64,000 nt of DNA from Channallabes apus (GCA_030522415.1 CM060109.1:37674392-37738391), one strand, 5' to 3'; positions 11,915 through 23,829 are shown, counted from the stretch's first letter. Program-made: numbers and translations. Notes: generated from the letters alone by a model not told the origin.

Positions 11915-14900
11915 CTAAACAAAGCACACAACATAATGTTAAACCATTGATAGCCAAGCTCAGGATACTCTGACAGGTGACAAATTAAAGGAAAAGCCAT
12001 AAAATGATAATGGTTAGGTATTGCGCTACCATGGTATTAATGAGCACTGCCTAAGATCACTCAAAAAGCTCCTATGGATAATTTGAATACTCCTCCGAGC
12101 ACTCAGCGACCCCATGAATGGCGCAGACTTAAGATAGGAGGGGAATTTTTTTTTTTTTTTAAATAAATCACTCTTGGCGAGATGGAAATGTGTCATCATA
12201 GAATAAAGGTGATCACTCAGAAGTACTTTGTACAGTTTTGCAGCAACTCTTCTCTCTAAGGAGACAGACTATGGCAGTTTAGTTTCTCATTTAATTTGTC
12301 ACCTGATTCTATACTGAGACAAATTGAGCAATAAAAGGCAATGTCAAACTTACTCTTTTTCAGAATTAGAACAGGCTCTGCAAAAAATATAATAATATTA
12401 TATATAATATAAATGACAAAAATATCTTAAGTAAATAATGCAGTGTCATCATTTTCAGTAATGTACAGTGGCTGAAGCTTACGCTGGGCTGCTTGACACA
12501 CCACTCCATTCACACGTTCTTCAATGCAGCTTATGTTCTCCCACTTGCCAGTAGTGGAATGCACCACCACACATTTCTCCATCAAGGGTAACTCGGAATC
12601 AGCTGAGCCCCATTCCACCCAATCGTTAAAGCGTACCAGGGAGTCATCAAACCATTTAAACTGATCATCTAGCAAAGACAGACAGGGATAATAAAGTACA
12701 GTGAGGAATCAGTGAGCAGCAACATTACTTCACGGAGTAAGTTTACATGATACAAGGTCCTTCTCAAAAAATTAGCATATTGTGATGAAGTTCATTATTT
12801 TCTGTAATTAGACTTTCATATATTTTAGATTCATTACCCACAACTGAAGTAGTTCAAGCCTTTTATTGTTTTAATATTGATGACTGTGGCATACAGCTCA
12901 TGAAAACCCCAAATCCCTCTCAAAAAATTAGCATATTTCATCCGACCAATAAAAGAAAAGTGTTTTTAATACAAAAAAAGTCAACCTTCAAATAATTATG
13001 TTCAGTTATGCACTCAATACTTGGTCGGGAATCCTTTTGCAGATTCTTGTGTCGCTCAACTTTCTCTTCACAATATCCCACAGATTCTCTATGGGGTTCA
13101 GGTCAGGAGAGTTGACAAGCCAATTGAGCACAGTAATACCATGGTCAGTAAACCATTTACCAGTAGTTTTGGCCCTGTGAGCAGGTACCAGGTCGTGCTG
13201 AAAAATGAAATCTTAAAGCTTTTCAGCAGATGGAAGCATGAAGTGCTCCAAAATCTCCTGATAGCTAGCTGCATTCACCCTGCCCTTGATAAAACACAGT
13301 GGACCAACACCAGCAGCTGACATGGCACCCCAGACCATCACTGACTGTGGGTACTTGACACTGGACTTCAGGCATTTTGACATTTCCCTCTCCCCAGTCT
13401 TCCTCCAGACTCTGGCACCTTGATTTATGAAGGACATGCAAAATTTGCAACCTGTAGCCCATTTCCTGCACACGGTGGCTCTGGATGTTTCTACTCCAGA
13501 CTCAGTCCACTGCTTCCGCAGGTCCCCCAAGGTCTGGAATCGGTCCTTCTCCACAATCTTCCTCAGGGACCGGTCACCTCTTCTCGTTGTGCAGCGTTTT
13601 CTGCCACACTTTTTCCTTCCCACAGACTTCCCACTGAGGTGCCTTGATACAGCACTCTGGGAACAGCCTATTCATTCAGAAATTTCTTTCTGTGTCTTAC
13701 CCTCTTGCTTGAGGGTGTCAATGATGGCCTTCTGGACAGCAGTCAGGTCGGCAGTCTTACCCATGATTGCGGTTTTGAGTAATGAACCAGGCTGGGAGTT
13801 TTTAAAAGCCTCAGGAATCTTTTGCAGGTGTTTAGAGTTAATTAGTTGATTCAGATGATTAGGTTAATAGCTCGTTTAGAGAACCTTTTCATGATATGCT
13901 AATTTTTTGAGATTTTGGGTTTTCATGAGCTGTATGCCACAATCATCAATATTAAAACAATAAAAGGTTTGAACTACTTTGTGTCGTGTGTAATGAATCT
14001 AAAATATATGAAAGTCTAATGTTTATCAGTACATTACAGAAAATAATTAACCATCACAATATGCTAATTTTTTGAGAAGGACCTGTATACCTTACAGTAC
14101 CTTATGTTTTTTACACAGCTCAGTTGGAAAACTGGGGTCAGCGCCCCAGAGCAGATAGAGTTAAGACCCTTGCTCAAGGGCCCAACAGTGAAAGGCTGGT
14201 GGTGCTGAGGTTTAAACCTTCATCCTTCGGACTCTCATAGCTCAGTAAGCCACAGCAGTAGCTCTTAAAGCTCAGAGCAATTTAGCCATTATTTGTTTTT
14301 CTGGTTTTTTTTTTATAAACATATATAGGGCTCAGGATTGTGGAGTATAGAGTGCAATATCCATTTTTTTTTAGCACAAAATAGGAAACTTAATTTTAGT
14401 TTATTTTAACCAACTTCCCAAACATGACTGAGCAAAAAAATTAGAAACTGGGTCACATAGGCAAAGAAATAGCACAGATACACATGATAACATTTTTTCA
14501 TGGTTGTTTTTGGTTGCCTTTATTTGAAACGCCATTCCCATATTCTGGTATTGGTAAAATTTACCCTTTACAAAAGTAGTAACTTTCGTTCTACCCGACA
14601 TATCCAAAAACCCAAATACACAGCATATACCCATGCTTGTGTTGCTGTGTTAAATTCTAACGCTGTATTTACAGTACATCATTACTGTACCTGATATCTG
14701 AGACATGCATATGGAAATGTTATCTAGGTGTGAATTACATGTTTTTTAAGTCCTTTGTTTTGCCTGTACCTACAGACATGTCTATAAAAATAACAGGATG
14801 TTGATGTGTGAGAAGATGCTGTAGATCTCTTTTAGATGGCGCAGCTGGAGGTGTTATGTGGTGATGAATTCCCTGCATTATTTCCTCACTGCTCTTTTGC

Positions 14901-17619
14901 ATCATTAAAAAGTTTACAGATGCCTGAAAAGTGAGTTTGAAAGGGAATAAATTTGTTTATGTATATTTACTTGACCTATGTTTTGCACCTAACTCACAGG
15001 TTTTCATTAAAATTCACCAGCCTATCGAACAGAATTTTCAGTTACTATTAAATATAAAGGAAAAGACTGTGTCTGCCTGCTGTGTAACTTATGAGCCATG
15101 CTTTTCAGAACATTAAACACATTCTAATATATTCAAGCTGCAAATGATAGTATAAATATCACTAGTCTCAGATTTCATAATAGAATGATGTGTATACAGT
15201 TGTGTTTATATGAAGTTTTGGTTTTAACATTCATACAGGAACTCTCTGCAAACCTTTCATGCTACAGATCCCTGGTTCCACCTAAAACAGAAGCTTTTTT
15301 TTTCCAGAAACTACATAAAGCTACATTACACTGCAAACTGTGAGGCCTTACCGTCACTGTCATAATATAATCCTAGCCAGATCTTCACACTGACGTTCCA
15401 CACCTTCGGACTGTACTCAACGATGAAGTTGTTCACTTCAGCACTGCGCACTGTCAGAAGGGCTGATAAAGAAAATATGAGGAGAATGAGTGCTTAGGAG
15501 TTCATATTTAGCACCTACTTATAATCAACTTGCAGAAAAGCCAAAAGCTCCTACCAAAGCCTTGGCACATTTCTTTAGCATGCTCTATGGTGTATAGTTT
15601 GGTGATGTCCTCTTTTCCGTGGACAAAGTGATAACAGTTTTGGCCAAAGGGCACCCATGTCCGTACATCACTTGGGCAATCTGCACACATTTATATAGTA
15701 AGAGTCAGATCTCTGCAGCCTGGAAACCAACAGAAATTGCAGTTTTTAAGGAGATTTTGATTATAGTAATACCATTTAAATTAATGTGGTAGAACTAAAT
15801 ATGAATACATTATTTCTGACTGATCATATAATGCATTATGGTATACAAACAAGGATGAGTCTCAAGTGAATCTCTTGACCTATATCTAACTGATTAGGCA
15901 CAATTACAGTAGTTCCGACTGAGCAATCTGATTGGATAAGAGGGATTATATGAGTGTTGATAATGTCCGATAACACCACTGGGACATTTAACTACTGTAT
16001 GTGCATCACTCCACATTCCAGGTGTCAACTATTAATTAACCGTCGCTCGCAGCATGGGTAAGAATAGATCTGTACATGTTCCTCCGTACAGACAAAAAAA
16101 AAAACTCATTCAATTTGTCGCAGGTACACTTTATGCAAGAAAACACGTATGAGAACATGTGATCTTTAAAAACACTTTGGCTCTTTAAGAATTCCTTCTA
16201 AGTCGTTCCAAAACGTTTCTGAACCATCCGTGTTCTTTTATTTACGACTACAAAGCTGACTAGCTCCGAACACAAAGCTGAATTCCAAATTGTTCTACTA
16301 CCTCTGATCCAGGACACCACTTGGTGTGTGATGATGGATTGTACACTCTACATAGCGCACTAGCTTTCCATTTAATGCTATTTGGGATTTAAGCCTGGCA
16401 CCATAAAAGTTAATGGTGCTGATATTCTAAAGCGGAATAAGTGGAAATATAAAGAAAAACTTATGAGAATTACAGAACTCTCCATCACCTCCATAGTTTA
16501 TTCTCCTCACCTATTGGCTACATAATACCAGTACAAATATAAAACTAATTTCAACCCTGTTAACTACGCTGTCGGTCGCCAGATAGGCCAGTCGTGGTTA
16601 GTTTGTTCAACCAGTTGCAGGAGGATATATATTAGAGGAGCAAAAAAGGTTAAAAAGTTAAATGAAGAATACTAAAGATACTAAATGGTGTTTACAGAAC
16701 TGGTTTATTGTATAAAAGTAATATCACATGCAGGGTCTTATATTGCAGGATATAGCATAGCTGTGATGCTATAATTAAATTGCTTAATTATACCTTGAGC
16801 TGCTGCCTAGTATTTGGATAATTACATAGATTTCCCACAAACAACACCCTCTATAGTTTACACAGTATGGTACCAAAGGAAAAAAAAAATATCTAATCTA
16901 GGGAAGTGGACAAAAATGCCTCGACAATCAGAGACGTCAGAGGAGAATGATCAGTTTGGTATTCCTGACCAGAGAGTCACAGTAACTTAAACACGCACTT
17001 AAAAGAAAGCATGGCAAATGTAAAGGCATGTTACACATCGGGTTTTATTGCTGTCAGTCGTCGTCGTCGTCCCCCAAAAAAAATCTATAAAATAAAAAAA
17101 AGAAACTGTGGCTACAAAAGTTCAAAGGCTGACTAAAATCTTGGAAAAATATCACTTCTGGTTAATTATTCCTTCTACTACAAGATGCAAATGGCAGAGT
17201 TAGAAGTTTCCATCAAAAGCATGAATCCATAAACTTTTCCATCAACAATTCAATTTGGTGGTGGAGGTGGTGTAATGGTGTGGGGGACGTTTTTCATGAC
17301 ACAAATCCATTAACAATCGAACATCACTTGAATGTCGGTCGGCATCCCTTTATGACTAAAAATGCACCAATTTATATTGGCTACATCCATAATACACCAT
17401 GTCTCAAAGCAAAAGTCATGTTAAACTGGCTTCATGTACATGACAATAGAGTACCTCAGTGCCCTGCCCAGTCTGTATATACATACACCCGTCAACAACT
17501 GTTATCTATGCCTTTTTTTTTTAGACTCGAATTAATTTATTGTGCAGTATTATGTTTCCTCTAAAGATGTCAGTAGTCGCACCAGTGTGTGCATGTGTGT
17601 TTATGTATTGTATTATAAA

Positions 17620-17660
<41 letters not shown>

Positions 17661-18121
17661 ATACATACAGTACATACATACAATTATAACACAATATACG
17701 CATCATTTTGCCTAGCCTACACAGAACATTCGAGATTATTCGTTAAAACTCGTGACACAAAATGGGGTCACATTGTATTTGTTAACAGAAAGAAAACTAG
17801 CAGAACTCAAACAAAGCCTATTGTCAGTGTCTGTGAGCCTACAAACAATGCTACATAAATACAAACCTTGTAGCAGTTGTCGTCGAATGAGTTTTTAGAT
17901 CAGGGAAAACTTTTTAATCACCTCGACTGTAGCCAACCAGCAAACAGCAACAACTACAACTGAAACTCTCATTCCAAACAAACTCAGCTTGTTGGTAAAT
18001 AAAGGGGAAGCGAGACATTGCTACAGTACTTACCGCCATTAGCCTGAGCATGAGCGTAGTGGCGTAGGAAAATCACAATAACACTCAAAATAAACGAGAC
18101 ATTACGGACTCCGGACTCCAT
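11712..18121 (-). CDS. cd302: CD302-like type I C-type lectin receptor, five exons
   Basis: Five exons (18034-18121, 15555-15680, 15352-15462, 12483-12668, 11712-11914) join in phase to a 237-residue protein; human CD302 is 232. Exon 1 is a signal peptide beginning MESGVRNVSFILSVIVIFL. Exons 2-4 form one C-type lectin-like domain with six cysteines and the core motif WLGL. Exon 5 gives the membrane helix LLSALVILSVIVILAVSAV, the WFFHQR stop-transfer and a 40-residue tail with YYPPF and an acidic end. FKWFD, SALVI and the acidic tail agree with CD302. The Ca-dependent sugar-binding EPN/QPD and WND motifs are absent, so classical carbohydrate binding is unlikely. In mammals CD302 is an endocytic and adhesion receptor of myeloid cells; the fish role is inferred. 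Confidence 0.9.
12483..12668 (-). CDS. cd302: cd302 exon 4 (end of lectin domain)
   Basis: Acceptor TTGCTAG. I chose the donor C|GTAAGC at 12,482 because it keeps phase with exon 5; the frame stays open past it to 12,427, so an unspliced form would end there without a membrane helix. It encodes DDQFKWFDDSLVRFNDW and the last three cysteines (EKC, ISC, VVC). Confidence 0.82.
12753..14085 (-). mobile_element. Tc1-like transposon with internal deletions, in cd302 intron
   Basis: The ends CAAGGTCCTTCTCAAAAAAT and its inverse finishing TTTGAGAAGGACCTG are flanked by TA (12,751-12,752 and 14,086-14,087). The inverted ends are about 210 bp and hold the CTCAAAAAATTAGCATAT motif twice on each side, the IR/DR arrangement. 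It lies between cd302 exons 3 and 4, in the same orientation as the gene. Confidence 0.92.
13006..13764 (-). pseudogene. Tc1-like transposase, two stops and a shortened core
   Basis: One frame runs from ATG at 13,764 (MGKTADLTAVQKAIIDTLKQ) to TAA at 13,006, 252 codons against about 340 in intact relatives. A TGA lies in the helix-turn-helix region near 13,671-13,673 and a TAA at 13,213-13,215. The first catalytic motif (DE region) is missing, while FQHDLVPAHRAK and SPDLNPIENLWDIVK retain the second aspartate and the glutamate. No full enzyme can be made. Confidence 0.85.
14110..14260 (-). repeat. Old tRNA-derived SINE copy
   Basis: On the minus strand it has a tRNA-like head with a B-box-like GGTTTAAACCTC, then CACTGTTGGGCCCTTGAGCA, the same body module as the SINE at 24,994-25,190. 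It is clearly diverged. It abuts the right end of the Tc1 element in the cd302 intron. Confidence 0.55.
14261..15351 (-). other. cd302 intron sequence, nothing recognised
   Basis: AT-rich intron between exons 3 and 4, with T runs at 14,303-14,314 and 14,364-14,372. No exon-like open frames with splice sites. Confidence 0.4.
15352..15462 (-). CDS. cd302: cd302 exon 3 (lectin core)
   Basis: Acceptor TTTATCAG, donor G|GTAAGG. It encodes LLTVRSAEVNNFIVEYSP and then KIWLGLYYDSD, where WLGL is the hallmark of the C-type lectin fold. Confidence 0.88.
15555..15680 (-). CDS. cd302: cd302 exon 2 (start of lectin domain)
   Basis: The acceptor TGTGTGCAG precedes ATTGCCCAAG, and the donor is G|GTAGGA. 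It encodes DCPSDVRTWVPFGQNCYHF and continues to KEMCQGF: the long-form lectin N-terminal cysteine pair plus the first conserved core cysteine. Confidence 0.88.
15681..17169 (-). other. cd302 intron 1, nothing recognised
   Basis: The part of the first intron nearest exon 2. It is non-repetitive with no coding signal; a short (GTC)n tract lies near 17,058-17,072. Confidence 0.4.
17170..17490 (+). mobile_element. Tc1-like transposase remnant in cd302 intron 1
   Basis: Plus-strand pieces read FGGGGGVMVWGTFF and then, in the frame from 17,280, TIEHHLNVGRHPFM followed by a segment ending LKAKVMLNWLHVHDN. Order and content match the middle of a Tc1 transposase (GGGxVMVWG, then the region around the second aspartate), but that aspartate segment is lost and frames shift. 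No terminal repeats are evident. Confidence 0.6.
17624..17658. repeat. (GT)n microsatellite
   Basis: About 17 GT units in cd302 intron 1, followed by ATACATACAGTACATACATACA. Confidence 0.95.
18034..18121 (-). CDS. cd302: cd302 exon 1 (signal peptide)
   Basis: The ATG at 18,119-18,121 opens a hydrophobic leader of 29 codons ending ANG, with donor G|GTAAGT at 18,033. No in-frame ATG upstream is better placed. The next codon, GAT, is split by the intron. Confidence 0.85.
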
Positions 18122-18242
18122 ATCGGTCAGTGCAGAGCAGAGATTATGGCTACGCGGAGGAAGTTAGAGCGAAGAAGCGTTCGGCTTCCTTTAACAGAGT
18201 GTAACTAACGCACGCACACTTAAATGTGAACTGAGACACGAC

Positions 18243-18278
<36 letters not shown>

Positions 18279-18330
18279 CTCCTCCTCCTCCACACTCACT
18301 CACTCACTCACACGATGGACTATTGAACCT
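18122..18330 (-). promoter_or_regulatory. cd302: cd302 5' flank: probable 5'UTR and core promoter
   Basis: Upstream of the cd302 ATG the composition shifts to mixed GC with CpGs (CTACGCGGAGG, CGAAGAAGCGTTCGG, GCACGCACAC). A pure pyrimidine tract, (CT)n then (CTC)n, lies at 18,246-18,291 and a (CACT)n run follows. No TATA box is obvious. The transcription start cannot be placed from sequence alone. Confidence 0.35.
18246..18312. repeat. (CT)n / (CTC)n / (CACT)n compound tract
   Basis: Simple repeat in the presumed cd302 promoter; on the coding strand it is a polypurine GA/GAG tract, the kind that can bind GAGA-type factors or form triplex DNA. Confidence 0.9.
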
Positions 18331-18530
18331 ATCGATAAGTGTTTAAAACGCTGACTTGTTTACTCAAGCTTCTCTCTGCGGTTTGTTTTGATTAATTGTT
18401 ACAGAATAATTATCCATAATAACATCAGAAAGTCAGAAGGTGCTGATGATCCTTCCATGTGACTCAGATTGGCTCAAAGACATATGATCATAGTTATACC
18501 TCAAAAATAAGAAGGAAAAACAAAAGATCC

Positions 18531-18584
18531 ATTTTAATTGGAAGCCATTTACATTGCATAATGTAAATTGCTTCCAATTAAAAG
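18531..18584. repeat. Near-perfect 25-bp inverted repeat (hairpin)
   Basis: The arms at 18,531-18,555 and 18,560-18,584 pair over about 25 bases with a single internal mismatch and a loop of about four bases. The arms carry TTTTAATTGGAAGC and its inverse. It lies about 400 bp upstream of the cd302 start codon. It could be a tiny MITE or a transcribed hairpin. Confidence 0.8.
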
Positions 18585-18984
18585 TGGAATGGCAGGAATT
18601 CTGCATGAACTGTATATAATGATGGTATTGTAAAGATATCTATAAGGAGACATCTATGTGATCTTGGAAGGAGTCTCTAGTGCTCTGTATCAGTCCAAGG
18701 ATCGAACTAGAAAGGTAGCAATAATCATTGGCAAATCGCTGTGGCATAAACAAAATAAAACTCTTTGAACATGCTTTTTTATTTTTCTCAATAAATTGTT
18801 TAATAATGTTAAGTTTAAAGTTAATATTGTAAATGCATGAGTGATGCATTCAACAATTTTATACAGTTCCACAACTAGTGGAGGCTGTATTATTATTATT
18901 AGTAGTAGTAGTAGTAGAAGTAGTAGTAGGATCAGTTTACATACATTCATCATGAACATTAACGTCATGTAATGATGCAATGAT

Positions 18985-20215
18985 TACAATCCCTCCAAAA
19001 GCACTTAATACACAAGTTTAAATTTATTTTGGGTAATTGCTGAACATGCTTTAGCAAGTTTCACCTTTAGCAGATGCTTTTGGTGGCCACCCAGAAGCTT
19101 CTAGAAGAATCCTGGTTGGACATTTGACCATTCTTCTTGGCAGGATTGGTAATGTTCAAATAAATTTATTGATTTCCATAGACCCAACTTTTAAACATGT
19201 TCTTCAATTTTTTTGATAGGATCAAGGATCCAAAAGCTTAAAGTTATCCTGTTTTATTTATTTCCCCAATCAGCTTTGATGTGTGTTCTGGGTCAAGTTT
19301 TAACTGTCTAACTTATGATTTGAGGTTAGGCTGAAGATTTCTCTGATAGTCCTGTGATAGTAACTGACACCAAAATGGCCCTGAAGCATGATGCTATCAC
19401 CACCATGTTTAACAGCAAGTACCGTGTTCATAGAATTGAATGTCTCATCTTTATTTCTCTATACCTGTTGTTGGAATTTTTTTCGTGTTTTACCCGGATA
19501 CACTGAATAAATATGTATAGATGTGCGCATCCAAATGTGCCCCGATTAAAGTTAGATAAAGGTGACTTGTAATTATGATTGTGATATGCATCGTGATATG
19601 CAAATCTCATCTGGCAAAATATCAGAATTGATCAAAGTGCCATGTAATGCAAACACAGCCTTTGTCCAGCCTTTGTCTACTAGTCGAACTTAAAGGTCCA
19701 AATTTTGGTGCAGAGGCTTTTTTCTTGCATGGCAGCTTTTCAGACCATGGCAAAGTAAACTTTGCTTGGCTATAGACAGTGGTATTCCAGCTACTTTTAG
19801 TTCATATCAATATTTTAACTTGTGCAATTGACTCATCTTGAAATTTGCAGTTGTTTAAAAAGGTTCCAAGAGACATTCCTGGCTTGTGTAAATCTACCAC
19901 TCTCGTTCTCAGTTCTGCACTAGGCTCCTTGGACTTTCAATCACATGAGTGCTGTCAAACAACCCCTTTTTATGTTGGCATGTAGAAGGTGCCAGCTATC
20001 AGGATCACTAACAGGCAATTCAGTTGTCTGGGGATTATAAATTATTTTCTTTTTTTTAGCAAGGTCAGCACCACTCAATTAATTATCTGTGTTGGAGGAA
20101 TGTGTATTTTAGATCCTGTATGTATAACTTTCACTCTTTTTGATAAAAAAAAAAAAGAAAGATAAATAAAAAATAAATTTAAATGTTATGCTCAGAATTC
20201 TGGGGGCATCTTATT
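18985..20215 (-). mobile_element. Old Tc1-like transposon, minus strand
   Basis: Antisense reading gives scattered Tc1 transposase features: CACCACCATGTTTAACAG near 19,399 is the reverse of the TVKHGGG motif. The blocks around 19,705-19,760 and 19,895-19,945 resemble the reversed N-terminal half of fish Tc1 transposase. Every frame is broken by many stops. The ends are inferred from loss of similarity, not from clear terminal repeats. Confidence 0.55.
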
Positions 20216-20600
20216 TCTACCACAACTGTAGTACTGGTACTGGTAGTAGTAGTTGTAGGTCTTTGGAAGCTTAAGATTTCTGGCTTTCAATAGAGGCTCT
20301 ACTTGAAAGGTTTTCTGAAAAGGAAATGTTATGAAGTTCTACACAATGTAAAGTTTTTTTAAACTGATGCTACATATTAAAGTGTAAGAAGTTAACTCTA
20401 GGTATCACTGCAGAGGGAATAGTAAAATTGACTACCCACACAAACGAAGACAAAATGCAGGATATAAGTGGACACCAAAGAGCTAACCCAGAATACAGTG
20501 CTCTAACACAGCTGAAAAAGCAAAACATCACACACATGGTCAGCTAAGATAACTATTTAACTATTTAGCTTCAAACAGGTAAATCACCTGTACTTGTCTC

Positions 20601-21329
20601 CAGTGTTGGGTGTAACGCGTTAAAGTACTTAGATTACTTTGTTGATATAACGAGTAATCTAACGCGTTAGGTCTATCATTTAAATACTCAGTTATTTAGT
20701 TATTCATTCATTCATTCATTCATTCATTCATCTTCTATACCACTTTATCCTTCTATTCAGGGTCGCGGGGGACCTGGAGCCTATCCCAGGAGGCTTAGGG
20801 CATTATATTTTCAAAAATGTAATCCGTTATTCAAACAATTTATGTAATCTGTGAGCCAGACAGCAGTCCTTCCCAATCCATTAGTATGTGTGTGTGTGTG
20901 TGAAAGTCATCCTACAAGCCTCGCCCCCGCCCCCGCCCCCTGCTGTTATACCCCTATGCGGTTTGACTATGCGAGGACCGACGTGCGGAAAGATTGAAAC
21001 CTAATCACAGCGCCAAAACTCGCGGGGAATGATGACGAACCGTACTTACAGCCATCGTGCGAACCCACATAGGTGAGATAGGGGTATTAGTAGTTAACAG
21101 ATTATGGGCCAAACTTCACTGAGGGATAATGGTAGAATAATCATAAAGGTCTTGACTAAAACGACATGCATGAGGAATCACAAAGGAATTTTCATTTTCT
21201 GCAATGGAAAAGTACTCGAACTAGTTACTTTTATCAGAAAGTAAAGTTATAATGTAACTGATTACTTTTTAAAGACAGTAATTTTGTAATGTAATTAGTT
21301 ACTTTAAAAAGTAATGTCCCCCAACACTG
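20601..21329. mobile_element. Non-autonomous hAT-type element, copy 1
   Basis: Ends CAGTGTTGGG and CCCAACACTG are inverted and flanked by an exact 8-bp duplication, CTTGTCTC (20,593-20,600 and 21,330-21,337), diagnostic of the hAT superfamily. Subterminal ACGCGTTA, TAATCTAACGCG and AGTTACTTT motifs recur in both orientations. There is no transposase frame. Internal parts match 23,830-24,635. It contains a SINE fragment (20,697-20,800) and a GC-rich CCCCGCC tract near 20,920-20,941. Confidence 0.9.
20697..20800 (-). repeat. SINE family 2 fragment inside hAT element
   Basis: (ATTC)n at 20,701-20,731, then CTTCTATACCACTTTATCC and AGCCTATCCCAGGAGGCTTA; on the minus strand this is the 3' end of the tRNA-derived SINE with its (GAAT)n tail. 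The 5' truncation is typical of retroposition. The related hAT copy at 23,830 lacks it. Confidence 0.75.
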
Positions 21330-21337
21330 CTTGTCTC

Positions 21338-22930
21338 TGACTCACCTGGAGTGAAATTGTAGCTATTAGGGCTCTGTGCTTTAGAGATTGACCTGTCCTT
21401 AAACACCCACTAGGTGTCGCCTTTAATGCTCAAGCTGAAAGTAGGGGACTTCAAATGCTAAGTGATTCCTGATGGATGATTTTAACAGCAGTACAAAGTG
21501 AGAAAAAAAATACAACAGGCTTCAAAACTATTCTCCTGCAAAGAAGCCTACCACATAGAGTGTGTTTACTGCCTTTTCAAAATACTTCGTCCAAGCCGCA
21601 GTATGTCTCTGATATTGGTCAACACTGTATTTCACAGTAACTGTTTCAAGTATGTTCTGGCATGGTTTGCTTATCATCTAACAACATCCTATGGATGTGT
21701 GGAGTGAGAAAGCCTTAAAAAAGTGAGAGAGAAGTGAGAGACTGCAGACCGGAGGCGAGAAGAAAGAATTGAGCAGAATTCAGCGCACACCCTGTGGGGA
21801 GTAAGTGTGTATGAGTGTGTGTGCATGCGCGTTTGTCCCACTGAATTTTAAACACACACAAACAAACTGTGGGGTGTGAGTGTACCCCACTGTTCCACAC
21901 AAAAGACCTCGGCGACTTCTTCACTAAAACTACACCCAGTCTCAGCCAGCCACACAGCCTCTGTGGCTTCTTGTAGCTCCAGACATCCCCAAACTGTGCC
22001 AAAATGGCTGACAGCTTTCACAGCTCATATGAAACAGCAGGGAAAATCTTTAGTATGAGCTTTGTGGAGATAAAAAAAAAAAAAAGCTCAAGTTTTTTAG
22101 TCTAAAGAAATTATTTAGCGTGACTCAAGACGTCATGTTCAGTAATACATTGTAATTTAGGGAACACTAATAAGGAGAAGTAAGAAAGGATTGAGTAATA
22201 AGTTAAACGTGCTCTTAGAGTTAGAGTTTTCCCAGAATCGGATGTATTCATGGCTGAATATTTTTGACTCCCTGAATTCTCACAGTCCAATTCTGTTTTA
22301 TCACTTGTCCACTGGCGAATTTATTTTAAGCCTTCTTCTTCTTCTTTTATTACTTTTACTATTACTACTACCAGTGAGTCGGAAACCCAGACTGTGGCTC
22401 TGACCGTTTACATGTAATATGTTGAACATGTTTTCTTAACGCCTGATGACTGTTAAAATTGTTGAGGAATGTACATCCAAAACCTAGTTAGCATTAAAAT
22501 TCAACAGAGCAAAACAAAAGTACATCCATTATACTGTATGTTCTCAAAGAGCAGATCTCTATCATAGCAGAATGATAGTTAACTTGTAAAAAGAATGTAT
22601 TTCAGCAAAATTAAGTAATAAATGATTTAATACAAAAAACATGCAAAAAAAGTGTTCATGGACCGCACCGTTTGACCTACCGAAAAAAAAATAAAAAAGC
22701 TTTCAGTCCACACAGAGTCATGAGCTCACATCTCAGTCTTCTCATTTGCACCCTTTATATCTGCTGTAATCTTCATTATGGACAGCATTATGTGAAGTTT
22801 TAATGTTACAATGATGTAATTTGGACTGTGTGTCAAGGCTGCAGGGCTTGGCAGGTGGTTGAGAGCAGACAGCTGCAGTCTGAGCCTCAGTCTGGCTCTC
22901 TAGGCCTCCTGTAGGGTGGCGTAACACCAC
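21338..22930. other. Intergenic, no gene seen
   Basis: Mixed-composition DNA with a purine-rich block at 21,705-21,770 and TTC/TAC triplet runs near 22,334-22,372. An ATG in fair context at 22,003 opens only a short frame ending in low complexity. No supported gene. Confidence 0.4.
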
Positions 22931-22932
22931 TA

Positions 22933-22933
<1 letters not shown>

Positions 22934-22987
<54 letters not shown>
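22934..22987. repeat. (CA)n microsatellite
   Basis: About 27 CA units. Confidence 0.95.
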
Positions 22988-22991
<4 letters not shown>

Positions 22992-23829
22992 GAAAAGCTC
23001 CAGATCCTTGTCAGGCCCATCTGCTAATAAGCCCTGCCCCACTTTCCCCATCAGATATAAACCCTTATAAATCTGCAGTCTAAAACTTTTCAGTTAAAAA
23101 CAATGCATTCCTTAAGTGTGTGAAATGTTCTCCTGTGCCAACAAATAAACTTGCAGTTAGCAGTTTTTCATGGCAAGAACAGTGGGAAAAGGCAACATCA
23201 GCATTACCCATAGCAAAGAAACTCCAAGATGAGATCTCATGTTAATCTCTTCTTTGTCTCCTAGACAGAAATGAGCCATCTTTGAGACTTGAATGAGATT
23301 TAGGCATTTTCTGCATCTTCTCAAATGTGTCTCAAATATGACTCATTACCTCTAAATCTCAGAGATAGTTTATATTTGTCTTGTGTGCGACTCACATATG
23401 TTTTGTTTCCCCAAAGCAGTGTTTCCCATACTGTCCATAAAGTATGCAGTATTTGTAAACTGTGCATTTTGGTTTTCTGATATGTTCTGATATGATCCTT
23501 TTTAAAACAACTTTTGCTTCGTCATGTGTGTATAGTTAGTTAAAATAAAATAAAACTGAATTCTTTATATTTAAGAATAAAATGTCACTCTATATTGCAC
23601 AATCCTGACTCATATACAGTATATTTATTAAAACATAATGCAAAGAATGGCTAAAAATGCTTTGGAGTTTAAGGGCTAGGGTTCTCTGACAAACAGTGCC
23701 GTCTACACTAAAGAGTGTTTAGTACTTTTTATTCATTTATTTATTTTTTAACTTTTTTACTCTTCACATAGGGATAAATGGAGGGGACGGTTAGTAGGTT
23801 GGATCTCTGAAATGAAGATATGTAGATAT
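22988..23829. other. Intergenic, no gene seen
   Basis: No reading frame, RNA or mobile element recognised between the CA repeat and the second hAT element. Confidence 0.4.

Noticed and set aside
13427..13849. 140-codon plus-strand frame
   Set aside because: Antisense shadow of the Tc1-like transposase on the minus strand.
22003..22100. ATG in good context opening MADSFHSSYE
   Set aside because: The frame is short and runs into an A-rich low-complexity tract; no acceptor or donor pairs convincingly with it.
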